From NCBI GenBank assembly GCA_963769905.1, contig CAVYNG010000002.1, positions 620,001-684,000 on the forward strand: a DNA stretch of 64,000 nucleotides, given 5' to 3'. The position numbers and the translations under genes are program-made. Below the pieces are notes generated by a model. That model did no database searches. It was not told the origin of the DNA and saw only the letters and a list, made by a program, of their open reading frames with translations. This stretch comes from Bog-756 sp963769905 (GTDB lineage: Bacteria > Actinomycetota > Acidimicrobiia > Acidimicrobiales > RAAP-2). This document shows positions 17,697-27,725 of this stretch, one piece after another; positions within the stretch are counted from its first letter, which is position 1; each line of letters starts with the position of its first letter.

Positions 17697-20345
17697 ATGC
17701 CGTTCGTCTTCGACTTCGACCACGCCCACGAGAAGCCGCCCAAGGAGATGAAGGACCTGCTCGGTGGCAAGGGCGCCAACCTGGCCGAGATGACGTCGGT
17801 CCTCGATCTGCCGGTCCCGCCCGGGTTCTCCATCGCGACCACGGCGTGCCGCGCCTACATGGAGTCGGGCTGGCCCGAGGGGCTCGCGGAGGAGGTCGCA
17901 AAGGCACGCAGCCGGCTCGAGGAGCGTATGGGAAAGCGGATCGGCGACCCCGCCGACCCGCTGCTCGTGTCGGTGCGATCCGGGGCCAAGTTCTCGATGC
18001 CGGGGATGATGGACACCGTCCTCAACCTCGGACTCAACGACGAGTCGGTCGCGGGATTGGCCAAGCAGACCGACGACGAGCGGTTCGCGTACGACTCCTA
18101 CCGGCGCTTCGTCGCCATGTACGGCCGCATCGTGCTCGGGATCGCCGGCGAGGAGTTCGACACCCTCCTCGACGCCGCGAGGGAGCTGGCGGGCGCCTCG
18201 AGCGATGCCGGGATCCCGACCGAGATCCTCCGCTACCTGGTGGGGTCCTACCAGCAGATCGTCGAGCGGGCGACCGGCCGCCCGTTCCCCCAGGACCCCG
18301 ACCAGCAGATGCGCGGTGCCATCGAGGCGGTCTTCGCCTCCTGGAACGGACCGCGGGCGATCGCCTACCGGGTCCGCGAGCAGATCCCCCACGACCTCGG
18401 CACCGCGGTCAACGTGCAGGCCATGGTGTTCGGGAACCGCGACGACAACTCCGGCACCGGTGTCGGCTTCACCCGCGACCCGGCCACCGGAGCGAAAGGT
18501 GAGTACGGCGACTTCCTCGTCAACGCGCAGGGCGAGGACGTCGTCGCCGGCATCCGCAACACCGAGAGCCTGGCCGACCTGGCCGAGCGCTTCCCGGCCA
18601 TCCACCGCGAGCTGCTCGACGTCTTCGCCCGGCTCGAGTCCCACTACCGCGACATGTGCGACACCGAGTTCACCATCGATCAGGGGAAGCTCTGGATGCT
18701 CCAGACCCGGGTCGGCAAGCGGACCGGCAAGGCCGCCCTCAAGATGGCGGTCGACATGGTGGCCGAACCGGCGATCGCCCTCACCCGGGCCGAGGCGCTC
18801 GGGCGGATCACCGGGGACCATCTCGAGCAGGTGCTCCACCCCCAGTTCGCCGGCAACGTCCATACGGTGTTGGCGAGGGGGCTCGGGGCCTCGCCGGGCG
18901 CTGCCGTCGGCCGGGTGTACCTCACCGCCGACGACGCCCTCGCGGCCTCCGAACGCGGGGAGCCGGTGGTGCTGGTGCGCAGCGAGACCTCACCCGAGGA
19001 CGTGCACGGGATGCTCGCCGCAGAAGGGATCCTCACCGCACGTGGCGGCCTCGTGAGCCACGCGGCGGTGGTCGCGAGGGGCTGGGGCAAGCCGGCGGTG
19101 GTCGGTGCCGAGGCCGTCCGCATCGCCGGCTCGCACTTCGCGGTCGGCGAGACCATCATCCACGAGGGCGACTGGATCTCCCTCGACGGGACCGAAGGCG
19201 TCGTCGTGCTCGGCAAGGTCGAGCTCAGCGAGAGCGAGCGGCCGCCCGAGTTCGACACCATCCTCGAATGGGCCGACGAGGCACGGAGCGGCCGTTTGGG
19301 CGTGCGGGCCAACGCCGACAACGGACCGGACGCGGCCAACGCCCGCCGGTACGGTGCCGAGGGGATCGGGCTCTGCCGCACCGAGCACATGTTCCTCGGC
19401 GAGGACCGGCTCCCCATCGTCCGGCGGATGATCCTCGCTTCCTCGCCTGCCGAGGAGGAGGCGGCACTCGAGGCGCTGCGGGAGGCCCAGCGCGCCGATT
19501 TCGTCGAGATCCTGGACGCGATGGACGGGCTGCCGGTGACCGTGCGCCTCCTCGACCCGCCGCTCCACGAGTTCCTCCCCGACATCCAGGAGCTGGCGGT
19601 GAAGGAGGCGACGACCGGTCTCGACGAGGAGGAGCGCGCGCTCTACCAGGCCGCCCAGGCCTGGCACGAGTACAACCCGATGCTCGGTACCCGCGGGGTC
19701 CGGCTCGGGGTCATCAAGCCCGGTCTCTACGAGATGCAGGTGCGGGCGCTGATGGAGGCGGCACTCGACCGCGTGGCAATGGGCGGCAGGCCGATGGTCG
19801 AGGTCATGATCCCGTTGACGGTGAACCGGGAGGAGCTTGCGCTGGCCCGCTCCTGGGTCGAGGACGCGGTGAGGCAGACGATGGCCGAAGGAGACGCCTC
19901 TTCGCAGGGCAGTTCGTTCGACGTCTTGATCGGCACCATGATCGAGACGCCGCGGGCCGCGCTGCGGGCGGGGGAGATCGCCGAGGCGGCCGACTTCTTC
20001 TCGTTCGGGACCAACGACCTGACCCAGATGACCTTCGGGTTCTCCCGCGACGACGTCGAGGGCCGCATGATGTCGGCCTACCTCGCGGAGGGTCTGTTGG
20101 CGCACAACCCCTTCGAGGTGGTCGACGCCGACGGAGTGGGCGAGCTGGTGCGACTGGGCGTGACCCGCGGACGAGAGACCCGTCCCTCCTTGAAGATCGG
20201 GGTCTGCGGTGAGCACGGCGGGGACCCTGAGTCGATCGTCACCTTTGCCGAGGCGGGGGTGGACTACGTCAGTTGCTCGCCCTTCCGGGTGCCGATCGCG
20301 CGGCTCGCCGCCGCGCAGGCGGTCCTCGCCTCCTCCGCGTCCTAG
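17697..20345 (+). CDS. ppdK: Pyruvate, phosphate dikinase
   Basis: An 882-residue PPDK, which interconverts pyruvate + ATP + Pi and PEP + AMP + PPi. The N-terminal ATP-grasp begins LLGGKGANLAEM, the phosphohistidine domain carries GGLVSHAAVVARGWGKP with catalytic His455, and the PEP/pyruvate barrel ends with GVCGEHGGDP holding Cys837. AGGAG lies about 10 bases before the ATG. PPDK beside dnaG and rpoD is a recurrent actinobacterial order. It allows PEP synthesis or an alternative lower glycolysis. Confidence 0.97.
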   Translation: MPFVFDFDHAHEKPPKEMKDLLGGKGANLAEMTSVLDLPVPPGFSIATTACRAYMESGWPEGLAEEVAKARSRLEERMGKRIGDPADPLLVSVRSGAKFSMPGMMDTVLNLGLNDESVAGLAKQTDDERFAYDSYRRFVAMYGRIVLGIAGEEFDTLLDAARELAGASSDAGIPTEILRYLVGSYQQIVERATGRPFPQDPDQQMRGAIEAVFASWNGPRAIAYRVREQIPHDLGTAVNVQAMVFGNRDDNSGTGVGFTRDPATGAKGEYGDFLVNAQGEDVVAGIRNTESLADLAERFPAIHRELLDVFARLESHYRDMCDTEFTIDQGKLWMLQTRVGKRTGKAALKMAVDMVAEPAIALTRAEALGRITGDHLEQVLHPQFAGNVHTVLARGLGASPGAAVGRVYLTADDALAASERGEPVVLVRSETSPEDVHGMLAAEGILTARGGLVSHAAVVARGWGKPAVVGAEAVRIAGSHFAVGETIIHEGDWISLDGTEGVVVLGKVELSESERPPEFDTILEWADEARSGRLGVRANADNGPDAANARRYGAEGIGLCRTEHMFLGEDRLPIVRRMILASSPAEEEAALEALREAQRADFVEILDAMDGLPVTVRLLDPPLHEFLPDIQELAVKEATTGLDEEERALYQAAQAWHEYNPMLGTRGVRLGVIKPGLYEMQVRALMEAALDRVAMGGRPMVEVMIPLTVNREELALARSWVEDAVRQTMAEGDASSQGSSFDVLIGTMIETPRAALRAGEIAEAADFFSFGTNDLTQMTFGFSRDDVEGRMMSAYLAEGLLAHNPFEVVDADGVGELVRLGVTRGRETRPSLKIGVCGEHGGDPESIVTFAEAGVDYVSCSPFRVPIARLAAAQAVLASSAS

Positions 20346-20390
20346 CCCTGGTCGAGCGCACCGCCCGGACCCTCGCGAGCGGCGGCGCGG

Positions 20391-20396
20391 TACCGT
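20391..20396 (+). promoter_or_regulatory. -10 element (TACCGT), likely leaderless start of dnaG
   Basis: TACCGT preceded by CGG lies 8 bases before the dnaG ATG at 20405, without a Shine-Dalgarno sequence. Confidence 0.33.
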
Positions 20397-20404
20397 CGTG
20401 GCCG

Positions 20405-22247
20405 ATGGGCATCCCGGACGAGGACGTGGCGAGGGTTCGGGCGGCCACCGACATGGTGGCGCTGGTCGGCGAGCACGCGGCATTGAAGCGCCAGGGCCAA
20501 CGATTCGTCGGGCTCTGTCCCTTCCACAGCGAGAAGACACCCTCGTTCAGCGTGAACGCGGAGGCCGGTCTCTACCATTGCTTCGGGTGCCAGGCGAGCG
20601 GCGACGCCATCAGCTTCGTACGGGCCATGGAGCATCTCGACTTCGTGGACGCGGTCCGGCGGCTCGCCGACCGGTCCGGCGTCACCATCCACGAGGACGC
20701 AGGCTCTTCGCGGGAGAACGCACGTCGCAAGCCGCTGCTCGACGCCATGGAATCGGCGGCCGAGTGGTACCACCGACGACTGCTCACCTCGCCCGACGCC
20801 GGTCTCGCACGTGACTACCTCCGCAGCCGCGGCTACGACGGCGACGTCGTGCGCAGGTTCCGACTCGGATGGGCGCCCGACGACTGGGACGCGCTCTGCC
20901 GGGGGCTCGGCTCTGAGCGAGGAACTGGCGGTCGGCACCGGCCTCGGCTTCGTCAACCGGCGGAACCGGCTCCAGGACGCCTTCCGCTCGAGGATCCTCT
21001 TCCCGATCTGTGACTCGTCGGGGCATCCGGTCGCACTCGGAGGCCGGGTGCTTCCCGGCAGCAGCGATCCCGCCAAGTACAAGAACTCCGCCGAGACCGC
21101 GATCTACTCGAAGCGCCGCACCCTCTACGCGCTCAACTGGGCGAAGCCGGACATCGTCCGGACCGGCGAGGTGGTGGTGTGCGAGGGGTACACCGACGTC
21201 ATCGGGCTCTTCGGCGCCGGTGTCGAGCGAGCGGTCGCGACGTGCGGGACCGCGCTCGCCGAAGAGCACGTGAAGATCCTGCGCAACTTCGCCACCCGGA
21301 TCGTGCTGGCCTTCGACGCCGACACCGCGGGGCAGGCGGCCGCGGGTCGCTTCTACGAGTGGGAGCGGCGACTCGAGGTCGACGTGGCGGTGGCGGCACT
21401 CCCACCCGGCTCCGACCCCGGCGAGCTTGCGAGCACCGATCCCGAGGCGCTGATGGCTGCGGTGAAAGACGCTCGGCCGTTCCTCCTGTTCCGGGTCGAG
21501 CGGATCCTCGCCGGCGCGGAGCTCGGGACGGCCGAGGGAAGGGCCAAGGCTGCCGACGCCGCCCTCGGCGCAGTGGCCGAGCACCCCGACGATCTGGTCC
21601 GCGACCAGTACGTGATGCTCGTCGCGGAACGCTGCCGTCTCGAGCCCGACCGGCTCCGCGAGCGGCTCGAGCGGATCCGCCGGGAAGGACCGCGCCCGTC
21701 CGCTCCGCCGACGGTCGCGGGCGACCGCGGCGAGCGGGCACCGCTCGGGGCCGACCCGACCCACGCGCCGCGGATCGCGCCGCACCGGGGAAGCCCGCGT
21801 GCTCCCGAATTCCGGCCGGGTCTCGAGGCACTTCGCCTCGCCATCCACCAACCGGAGGAGATCGGCTCGAGCCTGCAGGACGTCCTCTTCGCCGACGAGG
21901 TGCAGCGCGATGCCTACCGTGCTCTCGTCGGGGCGGACGATCTGCACGAGGCGATCGGCGGGGCCGCACCAGGTGTTGCGGCACTCCTCACACGACTCGC
22001 GGTCGAAGAGCCGCGTTCTGCTCCCGACGAGGTTCTCGTCCAGCTGGTACGCGACGCGACCCGCCGCGAGCTCGTGGTCGCGGCGGCCGAGGCGCGCGAC
22101 ACGCCCGAGGGCATCGAGGAGGCCGCGTTCGCGACCGCTTGGCTTCAGGAGCTGGACGATCCTTCTCTCTCGGCCGAAGCGACGGCGAGGTTGGTAGCCT
22201 GGCTGGTGGTGAGATCACGAACAGGCGCACCGGGGCGAGGACAGTGA
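20405..22247 (+). CDS. dnaG: DNA primase DnaG, frame broken by one apparent base insertion
   Basis: DNA primase, which lays RNA primers at the fork. The first part (from ATG 20405) has the CHC2 zinc finger (Cys38, His41, Cys59, Cys62); frame 2 runs to WAPDDWDALCRGLG. The protein then continues in the next frame as SEELAVGTGLGFVNRR, with the TOPRIM motifs EGYTDVI and FDADTAG and a C-terminal DnaB-binding region to the stop at 22247. Dropping one G from the run of five at 20901-20905 joins the two parts into a normal primase of about 613 residues. Since dnaG is essential, a base-calling error in the homopolymer is the most likely cause. The stop overlaps the rpoD start. Confidence 0.9.
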
Positions 22248-23710
22248 GCGCCAACGAGGGATCGCACGTCATCGCGATGCCCGACCGGGCGGTCGACACA
22301 TCGGTACCGAACGAGGACACCGTGGATCAGAGTGCGCTCGACGCGCGGGCAGCCGTCGAGTTCGAATCACTCCTGACGATCGGTCGTCTGCGCGGCTCGC
22401 TCACCCAGGACGATCTGATGACGGTGCTCCGTTCGGTCGAGCTGAGCACCGAACTGATCTCGGAGATCGTGGACCGGATCCGCGCGGAAGGCATCGAGTT
22501 CACCTACGACGCGGGGGAGACCACCGTCGTGCCGATGAACGGTTCGGCTGCGGACGGGCTCTCCGACGGTCTGCTCGGCGAGACGGCCGAACCGGGCGCG
22601 ACCGCGGAGACGATCCCGCCGGCGCGGATCGTGGCGCTCGAGTCGACCGGGCGGGCACCGGCACGAGGGACGAGGACCTCCGATCGGAACGGGCTCGCCG
22701 CCAACGGCCGTACGGCCAAGCGTGAGCGTGCCCCACGCCGGACCCCGTCGTCGGGCGGGTATTCGGACGGGGACGGCTTCCGGGGCTCTGCCGCCGATCC
22801 GGTGCACATGTACCTGAAGGAGATCGGCAAGGTCAAGCTGCTCGACGCCGCGCTCGAGGTCGAGCTGGCGGAGCGGATCCTTGCGGGCAACGAAGCGAGC
22901 GAGCGCCTCGCCGCGGCGGAGGCGGAGGGCGACGGGTCCTATCCGCGCCGAGCCGCCGACCGTGTGCTCGCACGAAGGGGCCAGGCCGCGAAGGAGGCGC
23001 TCATCGAGGCCAACCTTCGGCTGGTGGTCTCGATCGCCAAGCGGTACCGCAACCGTGGACTCGCCTTCCTCGATCTCATCCAAGAGGGGAACCTCGGTCT
23101 GATGCGTGCGGTCGAGAAGTTCGATCACACCAAAGGCTTCAAGTTCTCGACCTACGCGACCTGGTGGATCCGCCAGGCGATCACTCGGGCGATCGCCGAC
23201 CAGGCGCGCACCATCCGGATTCCGGTGCACATGGTCGAGACGATCAACAAGGTGGTCTGGGCGCAGCGCCAGCTCCTCCAGGAACTCGGGCGCGAACCGA
23301 GTGCCGAGGAGCTCGCCGGCCGGGTCGACTTCTCGATCGAACGGGTGCGCGAGATCCAGCGGATCAATCAGGACACGGTTTCCCTCGAGCAGCCGATGGG
23401 CGAGGAGGACGACTTCAGCCTCTCCGACCTGATCGAAGATCGCGAGGCGGTCGTGCCGGACGACGCGGCGGCCCGGATGATGCTCGACGACGCAGTGCGT
23501 GAGGCGCTCGGGCACCTCTCCCCGAGGGAACAGGACGTGGTACGCCTCCGTTTCGGCCTCGAGGACGGGAAGATCCGCACCCTCGAGGAGGTCGGAAAGG
23601 CGTTCGGCGTGACCCGCGAACGGATCAGGCAGATCGAGGCGAAGACCCTCGCGAAGTTGCGCCGACCCGAATCGGCGCAGCTGCTCCGCGACTATCTCGA
23701 AGAGGCCTGA
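22244..23710 (+). CDS. rpoD: Primary (group 1) RNA polymerase sigma factor
   Basis: A 488-residue sigma-70. Region 1.1 and a poorly conserved linker fill the first 180 residues. Region 1.2 is DPVHMYLKEIGKVKLL, and region 2 includes LVVSIAKRYRNRGLAFLDLI, EGNLGLMRAVEKFD and FSTYATWWIRQAI, the -10 recognition and melting parts. Region 4 ends with GVTRERIRQIEAKTL, the -35 helix-turn-helix. The GTG start overlaps the dnaG stop (GTGA), giving the classical primase-sigma operon. As the major sigma factor it should read the TAnnnT -10 elements seen in this window. Confidence 0.96.
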   Translation: MSANEGSHVIAMPDRAVDTSVPNEDTVDQSALDARAAVEFESLLTIGRLRGSLTQDDLMTVLRSVELSTELISEIVDRIRAEGIEFTYDAGETTVVPMNGSAADGLSDGLLGETAEPGATAETIPPARIVALESTGRAPARGTRTSDRNGLAANGRTAKRERAPRRTPSSGGYSDGDGFRGSAADPVHMYLKEIGKVKLLDAALEVELAERILAGNEASERLAAAEAEGDGSYPRRAADRVLARRGQAAKEALIEANLRLVVSIAKRYRNRGLAFLDLIQEGNLGLMRAVEKFDHTKGFKFSTYATWWIRQAITRAIADQARTIRIPVHMVETINKVVWAQRQLLQELGREPSAEELAGRVDFSIERVREIQRINQDTVSLEQPMGEEDDFSLSDLIEDREAVVPDDAAARMMLDDAVREALGHLSPREQDVVRLRFGLEDGKIRTLEEVGKAFGVTRERIRQIEAKTLAKLRRPESAQLLRDYLEEA

Positions 23711-24044
23711 ACCCGGGATTGCCGGCGGGGAGGCCCAACGAGCGGCGGTGCTCGTCGAGGGCGGAGGCAAGGTCGGCGGCGAGGTCGAGGGCGAGCGCAT
23801 CGGCAGCCTCTTCGCCGTTCCGCCATCCGAGCAGGACACCTGCGGCATCCCGTGCCCGTTCGCCCGCGAGTCGCGCGACCGCCCGCGCCTTCTCGGCGGC
23901 GAGCTCGGCGGGACGGGTCCGCGCCGCGCTGCCCCCTACCCGCCAGGACGTGCGGAGGAGCGACACGGCCTGGCGGCGGGCCGACCTCGACCCGAGCGTG
24001 TAGCCGAGGCCGAAGGCGGCAGCGGTGGTGATCCGTGGCTTCAT
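23625..24044 (-). CDS. Hypothetical Ala/Arg-rich protein overlapping the rpoD end
   Basis: A 139-residue basic protein from ATG 24044 (MKPRITTAAAFGLGYTLGSR), with one weak N-terminal hydrophobic stretch followed by a long Ala/Arg/Glu helix that resembles YtxH-like envelope-stress proteins. The reading frame stays open through 86 bases of the convergent rpoD 3' end before its stop. No family is certain. The true C-terminus might differ if the sequence holds an indel. Confidence 0.5.
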   Translation of the reverse strand: MKPRITTAAAFGLGYTLGSRSARRQAVSLLRTSWRVGGSAARTRPAELAAEKARAVARLAGERARDAAGVLLGWRNGEEAADALALDLAADLASALDEHRRSLGLPAGNPGFRPLRDSRGAAAPIRVGATSRGSSPRSA

Positions 24045-24166
24045 CGCCCTATTGTCTACCCGCGATCGGGCCGGCGCACTCCGACCGCCGCCCCCCGGCC
24101 GCGGGCTAATGTCCACAGGCGCAAACGCCCGGTTCCCCTCGTGGTCCGGCCGGCAGCGCGCAGGAA

Positions 24167-24239
24167 TCCGGGGTAGCTCAATCGGCAGAGCAAGCGGCTG
24201 TTAACCGCTAGGTTGTGAGTTCGAGTCTCACCCCCGGAG
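24167..24239 (+). tRNA. tRNA-Asn (GTT)
   Basis: A complete 73-nt cloverleaf. Acceptor TCCGGGG pairs with CCCCGGA, the D arm has GCTC/GAGC, the anticodon stem GCGG/CCGC holds loop CTGTTAA with anticodon GTT, and the T loop is TTCGAGT. The discriminator is G. CCA is not encoded. Confidence 0.96.
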
Positions 24240-24395
24240 CTCTCGTCGACGAGGTGCGGATTCGTGCTCCGTCTCTACCGGGGCCGCCTTTCGACCGGGG
24301 CCGCGACGTCAGCGATCGACCCGGTTCAGACTCCCCTTCGCGCACGAGGCCGGGCCTCTTTCGGGTAGGAGAGAGCAGAACCGAAAGGAGCCGCC

Positions 24396-26288
24396 ATGAC
24401 GACCGAAACCGTGACCGAGATGACCGGCCTCGACACCATCGAAGACCTGGCGGCGCAGCTCCGTGTCGACTCGATCCGGTCCTCGACCAGCGCCGGCTCC
24501 GGTCATCCCACCTCGAGCATGTCGGCGGCTGACCTGATCGCGGTGCTGGCGGCGCGTCACTTGCGCTACGACTGGGACGACCCACACGCCGCGGCCAACG
24601 ACCATCTCGTCTTTTCCAAGGGTCACGCCTCGCCCCTTCTCTACTCGTTGTTCAAGGCGGCCGGGGTAGTGAGCGACGAGGAGCTGATGACCGGATACCG
24701 CCGCTTCGGGCAGCGCCTCGAAGGACATCCGACCCCGGTGCTGCCCTGGGTGGACGTGGCGACCGGTTCTCTCGGTCAGGGCCTGCCGGACGCCGTGGGC
24801 ATTGCGCTCGCCGCCAGGTTCCTCGAGCACCTTTCCTTCCGGGTCTGGGTGCTCTGCGGCGACAGCGAGCTGGCCGAAGGCTCGATCTGGGAAGCCGTCG
24901 ACAAGGCGTCTTATTACAAACTGTCCAACCTCGTCGTGATGGCGGATATCAACCGGCTCGGGCAGCGCGGACCGACCGAGCTCGGTTGGAACCTCGACCT
25001 CTACGAGCGGCGCGTCGAAGCCTTCGGCGCCCGCGCGCTCGTGATCGACGGTCACGACCTCTCCGCGATCGAGGGCGCGTTTGCCGAGGCAGAGGATACG
25101 AGTGGGGACCGGCCCACGGTGATACTGGCGAAGACCATCAAGGGCCGTGGCTTCTCGGAGGTCGAGAACAAAGAAGGCTGGCACGGCAAGCCCTTCCCGC
25201 CCGACATGGCCGCGCGCACGATCGCGGAACTCGGGGGCGAGCGCCACATGGTCGTTCGTGGCCCGCTCCCCGAGAAGGTCGCGGAGCGTCCCAGGTCGTC
25301 CGCGACGACCGCGGGCAGGGCCGACCTCCCCCGGTACGACGTCGGCGGCTCGGTCGCCACCCGCAAGGCCTACGGCGACGCGTTGGTGGCCATCGGCACC
25401 GCCGACCCACGCGTCGTCGTGCTGGACGCCGAAGTCAGCAACTCGACCTTCGCAGACGAGTTCAAGCACACGTTTCCAGATCGCTTCTTCGAGATGTTCA
25501 TCGCCGAGCAGCAGCTGGTTGCCGCCGCGACCGGGCTGAACGTGCGCGGCTACAAGACGTTCGCCTCGACGTTCGCTGCCTTCTTCACCCGGGCGTTCGA
25601 TTTCGTGCGAATGGGCGCCATCTCGGGTGTCGAGCTTCGCCTTTCGGGATCGCATTGCGGGGTCGAGATCGGCGCGGACGGGCCCTCGCAGATGGGTCTC
25701 GAGGACCTCGCGATGATGCGCTCGGTTCACGGCTCCACCGTCTTGTACCCGAGCGACGCCACGAGCACGGCCGCCCTCGTCGCGGCGATGGCGGGCAACC
25801 CGGGGATCAGCTACGTCCGCACCACACGTGGCGCGTATCCGGTGATCTACGAGGCGGGGGAGGCGTTCGCAATAGGCGGTTCGAAGGTCCTACGCTCCTC
25901 CGAGCGCGACGACGTCGCGCTCTTGGGTGCCGGCGTCACGCTTCACGAGTGCTTGAAGGCAGCGGAGTTGCTCGGGGGCGAGGGAATCCAGGCTCGGGTC
26001 GTCGACTGCTACTCGGTCAAGCCGATCGACGTTGCCACCGTGTCCGAAGCGGCGGCCGCCACGAGCGGACGGATCGTCGTGGCGGAGGACCACCATCCCG
26101 AAGGCGGGCTGGGATCGGCCGTGACCGCCTGCCTGCTGTCGAACGGGCGCACGAGCCTCCACTTCGCGCACCTGGCGGTCAGGGGCATGCCTGGCTCGGG
26201 CACCGGGGCAGAGCTCATGGCGTGGGCCGGCATCGACGCCGACCACATCGCAGCCGCGGCGCGCGGGCTCGTGCGCGACGGCAAGTGA
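24396..26288 (+). CDS. tkt: Transketolase
   Basis: A 630-residue thiamine-diphosphate enzyme moving two-carbon ketol units in the pentose phosphate pathway. The N-terminal half has the substrate His region SAGSGHPTSSMSAADL and FSKGHASPLLY, and the ThDP motif GDSELAEG...ADINR near 155-187. The middle domain has catalytic Glu in FIAEQQLVAAATGL. Length and sequence style match the shorter, animal-like transketolases rather than the 660-residue E. coli type. AAAGGAG lies 7 bases before the ATG. It follows tRNA-Asn and is convergent with the SRAP gene 10 bp away. Confidence 0.93.
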   Translation: MTTETVTEMTGLDTIEDLAAQLRVDSIRSSTSAGSGHPTSSMSAADLIAVLAARHLRYDWDDPHAAANDHLVFSKGHASPLLYSLFKAAGVVSDEELMTGYRRFGQRLEGHPTPVLPWVDVATGSLGQGLPDAVGIALAARFLEHLSFRVWVLCGDSELAEGSIWEAVDKASYYKLSNLVVMADINRLGQRGPTELGWNLDLYERRVEAFGARALVIDGHDLSAIEGAFAEAEDTSGDRPTVILAKTIKGRGFSEVENKEGWHGKPFPPDMAARTIAELGGERHMVVRGPLPEKVAERPRSSATTAGRADLPRYDVGGSVATRKAYGDALVAIGTADPRVVVLDAEVSNSTFADEFKHTFPDRFFEMFIAEQQLVAAATGLNVRGYKTFASTFAAFFTRAFDFVRMGAISGVELRLSGSHCGVEIGADGPSQMGLEDLAMMRSVHGSTVLYPSDATSTAALVAAMAGNPGISYVRTTRGAYPVIYEAGEAFAIGGSKVLRSSERDDVALLGAGVTLHECLKAAELLGGEGIQARVVDCYSVKPIDVATVSEAAAATSGRIVVAEDHHPEGGLGSAVTACLLSNGRTSLHFAHLAVRGMPGSGTGAELMAWAGIDADHIAAAARGLVRDGK

Positions 26289-26298
26289 TCCGCCCGCG

Positions 26299-26970
26299 TC
26301 AGGGAACCAACTCCTCCACCAGGTCCGGCGAGTCGTTCCGGACGTCGCCGACGGCGCGGCTCACCGGGAAGTGGACGAGGGTACCCGGTGCTCCAGGGTG
26401 GAGCAGGGGCTCGAGCTCGTCCCGGTCGGTGACCGATCGGTCGAGCCAGTGTTCCCAGGTGTCCCGTTCGAGCACGACCGGCTGGCGATCGTGGATCGGC
26501 ATGTCGGGACCTGCGGCGGTCGTGATGACGGTCGCCGACCGCAGCTCGCTCCCGTCGGGCCCCCGCCAGTAGCCGCGCAGGCCGGCGAGCACCAGCGCAT
26601 CCCCGTCGGCCCGCTTGAACGCGTAGGGCTGTTTGGGTGCATCGGGCGTCCACTCGTAGAAGAGGTCCACCGGGACGAGGATGCGCCACCTCTGGAACGA
26701 CGCGCGGAAGACGGGTTTCGTCGCGACGGTCTCGGCACGCGCGTTGAAGGTGTTCCGCACCGAGGCCGGGTCCTTCGCCGAAGGGGGCACCAGGCCCCAG
26801 CGGTAGGCGCTCAGATGACGACGTCCCTCGCGGTCCTCGGACACCCCGAGGATCGGCGAGGTCGGTCCGACGTTCCAGTGCGGCTCCCAGTCCTCGCCGA
26901 GGTCGAGCGACGCGTCGAGGATGCGCGCGAGCCGGTCCGGATCGTCATAGAGGGCGATGCGACCGCACAC
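26299..26970 (-). CDS. SRAP (HMCES/YedK) abasic-site crosslinking protein
   Basis: A 223-residue SRAP protein, which forms a covalent bond between its Cys2 and abasic sites in single-stranded DNA and so shields them. The start MCGRIALY exposes Cys2 after removal of Met; the other active-site residues are in NARAETV (Asn/Arg), FYEWTPD (Glu) and IHDRQPVVL (His). Start is a GTG directly coding this Met. It stands alone between convergent tkt and the maleylpyruvate-isomerase-like gene. Confidence 0.93.
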   Translation of the reverse strand: MCGRIALYDDPDRLARILDASLDLGEDWEPHWNVGPTSPILGVSEDREGRRHLSAYRWGLVPPSAKDPASVRNTFNARAETVATKPVFRASFQRWRILVPVDLFYEWTPDAPKQPYAFKRADGDALVLAGLRGYWRGPDGSELRSATVITTAAGPDMPIHDRQPVVLERDTWEHWLDRSVTDRDELEPLLHPGAPGTLVHFPVSRAVGDVRNDSPDLVEELVP

Positions 26971-27012
26971 GGACCGAGCATAGGTGGGGGATCACCCGAC
27001 CCGGCTTGGCGG

Positions 27013-27657
27013 TCATCCCCACGGCGGAGGTGAAGGAAGGTCGCTGCGTTCGAGACGGCCGTACAGCCAGGCGAGTTCTTCTGCAGGATCTGCGAAGGGT
27101 GAAGGGCCGAGGCCAGGCAGTGCGCTGCCGAAGCGCTCGCGTGTCCGGGGAAGCCATTCTCGGACGAAGACATCCGGCCAGTCCGCAGAGGTGATCCCGA
27201 TGTCGAGGTCGACCAAATGGACCTCGACCTCCTGCCACCGCCTGGACGGCAGCTCGAAGAGGTAGCGCGTCGGTCCGGAGACGTCGCGAGACCGGCCGAG
27301 CCAAGCGGCGGTCGGCAGCTCGCGCCAGACCTCTTCGACCGCGTGGGCCGACTCCACGACGTCGGTGATCAGCTCGGAGGCACTCCGCGCCGCGCCGGCT
27401 TCGATCTCCGCGGCGCGCCCGTCGCTGCCGGCCCCGTACTGGTCGACGATCTCGCCTCTTCTCGCGGCCTCGGTTCGGCGGAGGTGGCTGTCGGCGTTGC
27501 GCGCGAGGTGGGTGAGCACGTGCCCGACCGTCCACCCGGGCAGGCGGCTCGGGCGACCGATCTCGTCGTCATCGAGCTCGGCGATCGCCTGCACACAGCG
27601 GCGATGCGCGTCCTCGACCCGTTCGAGGTCCGCTTCGGGGACGAACACGCGCACCAT
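27013..27657 (-). CDS. Maleylpyruvate isomerase family (DinB fold) protein
   Basis: A 214-residue protein with the N-terminal MDMPI domain of mycothiol-dependent maleylpyruvate isomerases: DDEIGRPSRLPGWTVGHVLT with HLARNADSHLRR supplying metal-binding His residues, and further His/Asp in VEVHLVDLDIG. Members isomerise maleylpyruvate in gentisate breakdown or act as mycothiol S-transferases; the substrate here is unknown. The C-terminus (160-214) is short. It ends 42 bp downstream of the SRAP gene start on the same strand. Confidence 0.82.
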   Translation of the reverse strand: MVRVFVPEADLERVEDAHRRCVQAIAELDDDEIGRPSRLPGWTVGHVLTHLARNADSHLRRTEAARRGEIVDQYGAGSDGRAAEIEAGAARSASELITDVVESAHAVEEVWRELPTAAWLGRSRDVSGPTRYLFELPSRRWQEVEVHLVDLDIGITSADWPDVFVREWLPRTRERFGSALPGLGPSPFADPAEELAWLYGRLERSDLPSPPPWG

Positions 27658-27725
27658 CGTCTACCGGGGGATCCCGTCCTCGCTCAGGCCGCCGTCCAAG
27701 CGGTCAAGGTAGTGGGCCTCGAGAT

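Noticed and set aside
20811..20930. Separate gene start for the second half of dnaG
   Set aside because: The first 35 codons of that frame are a shadow; homology begins only where the first half ends, so it is one interrupted gene.
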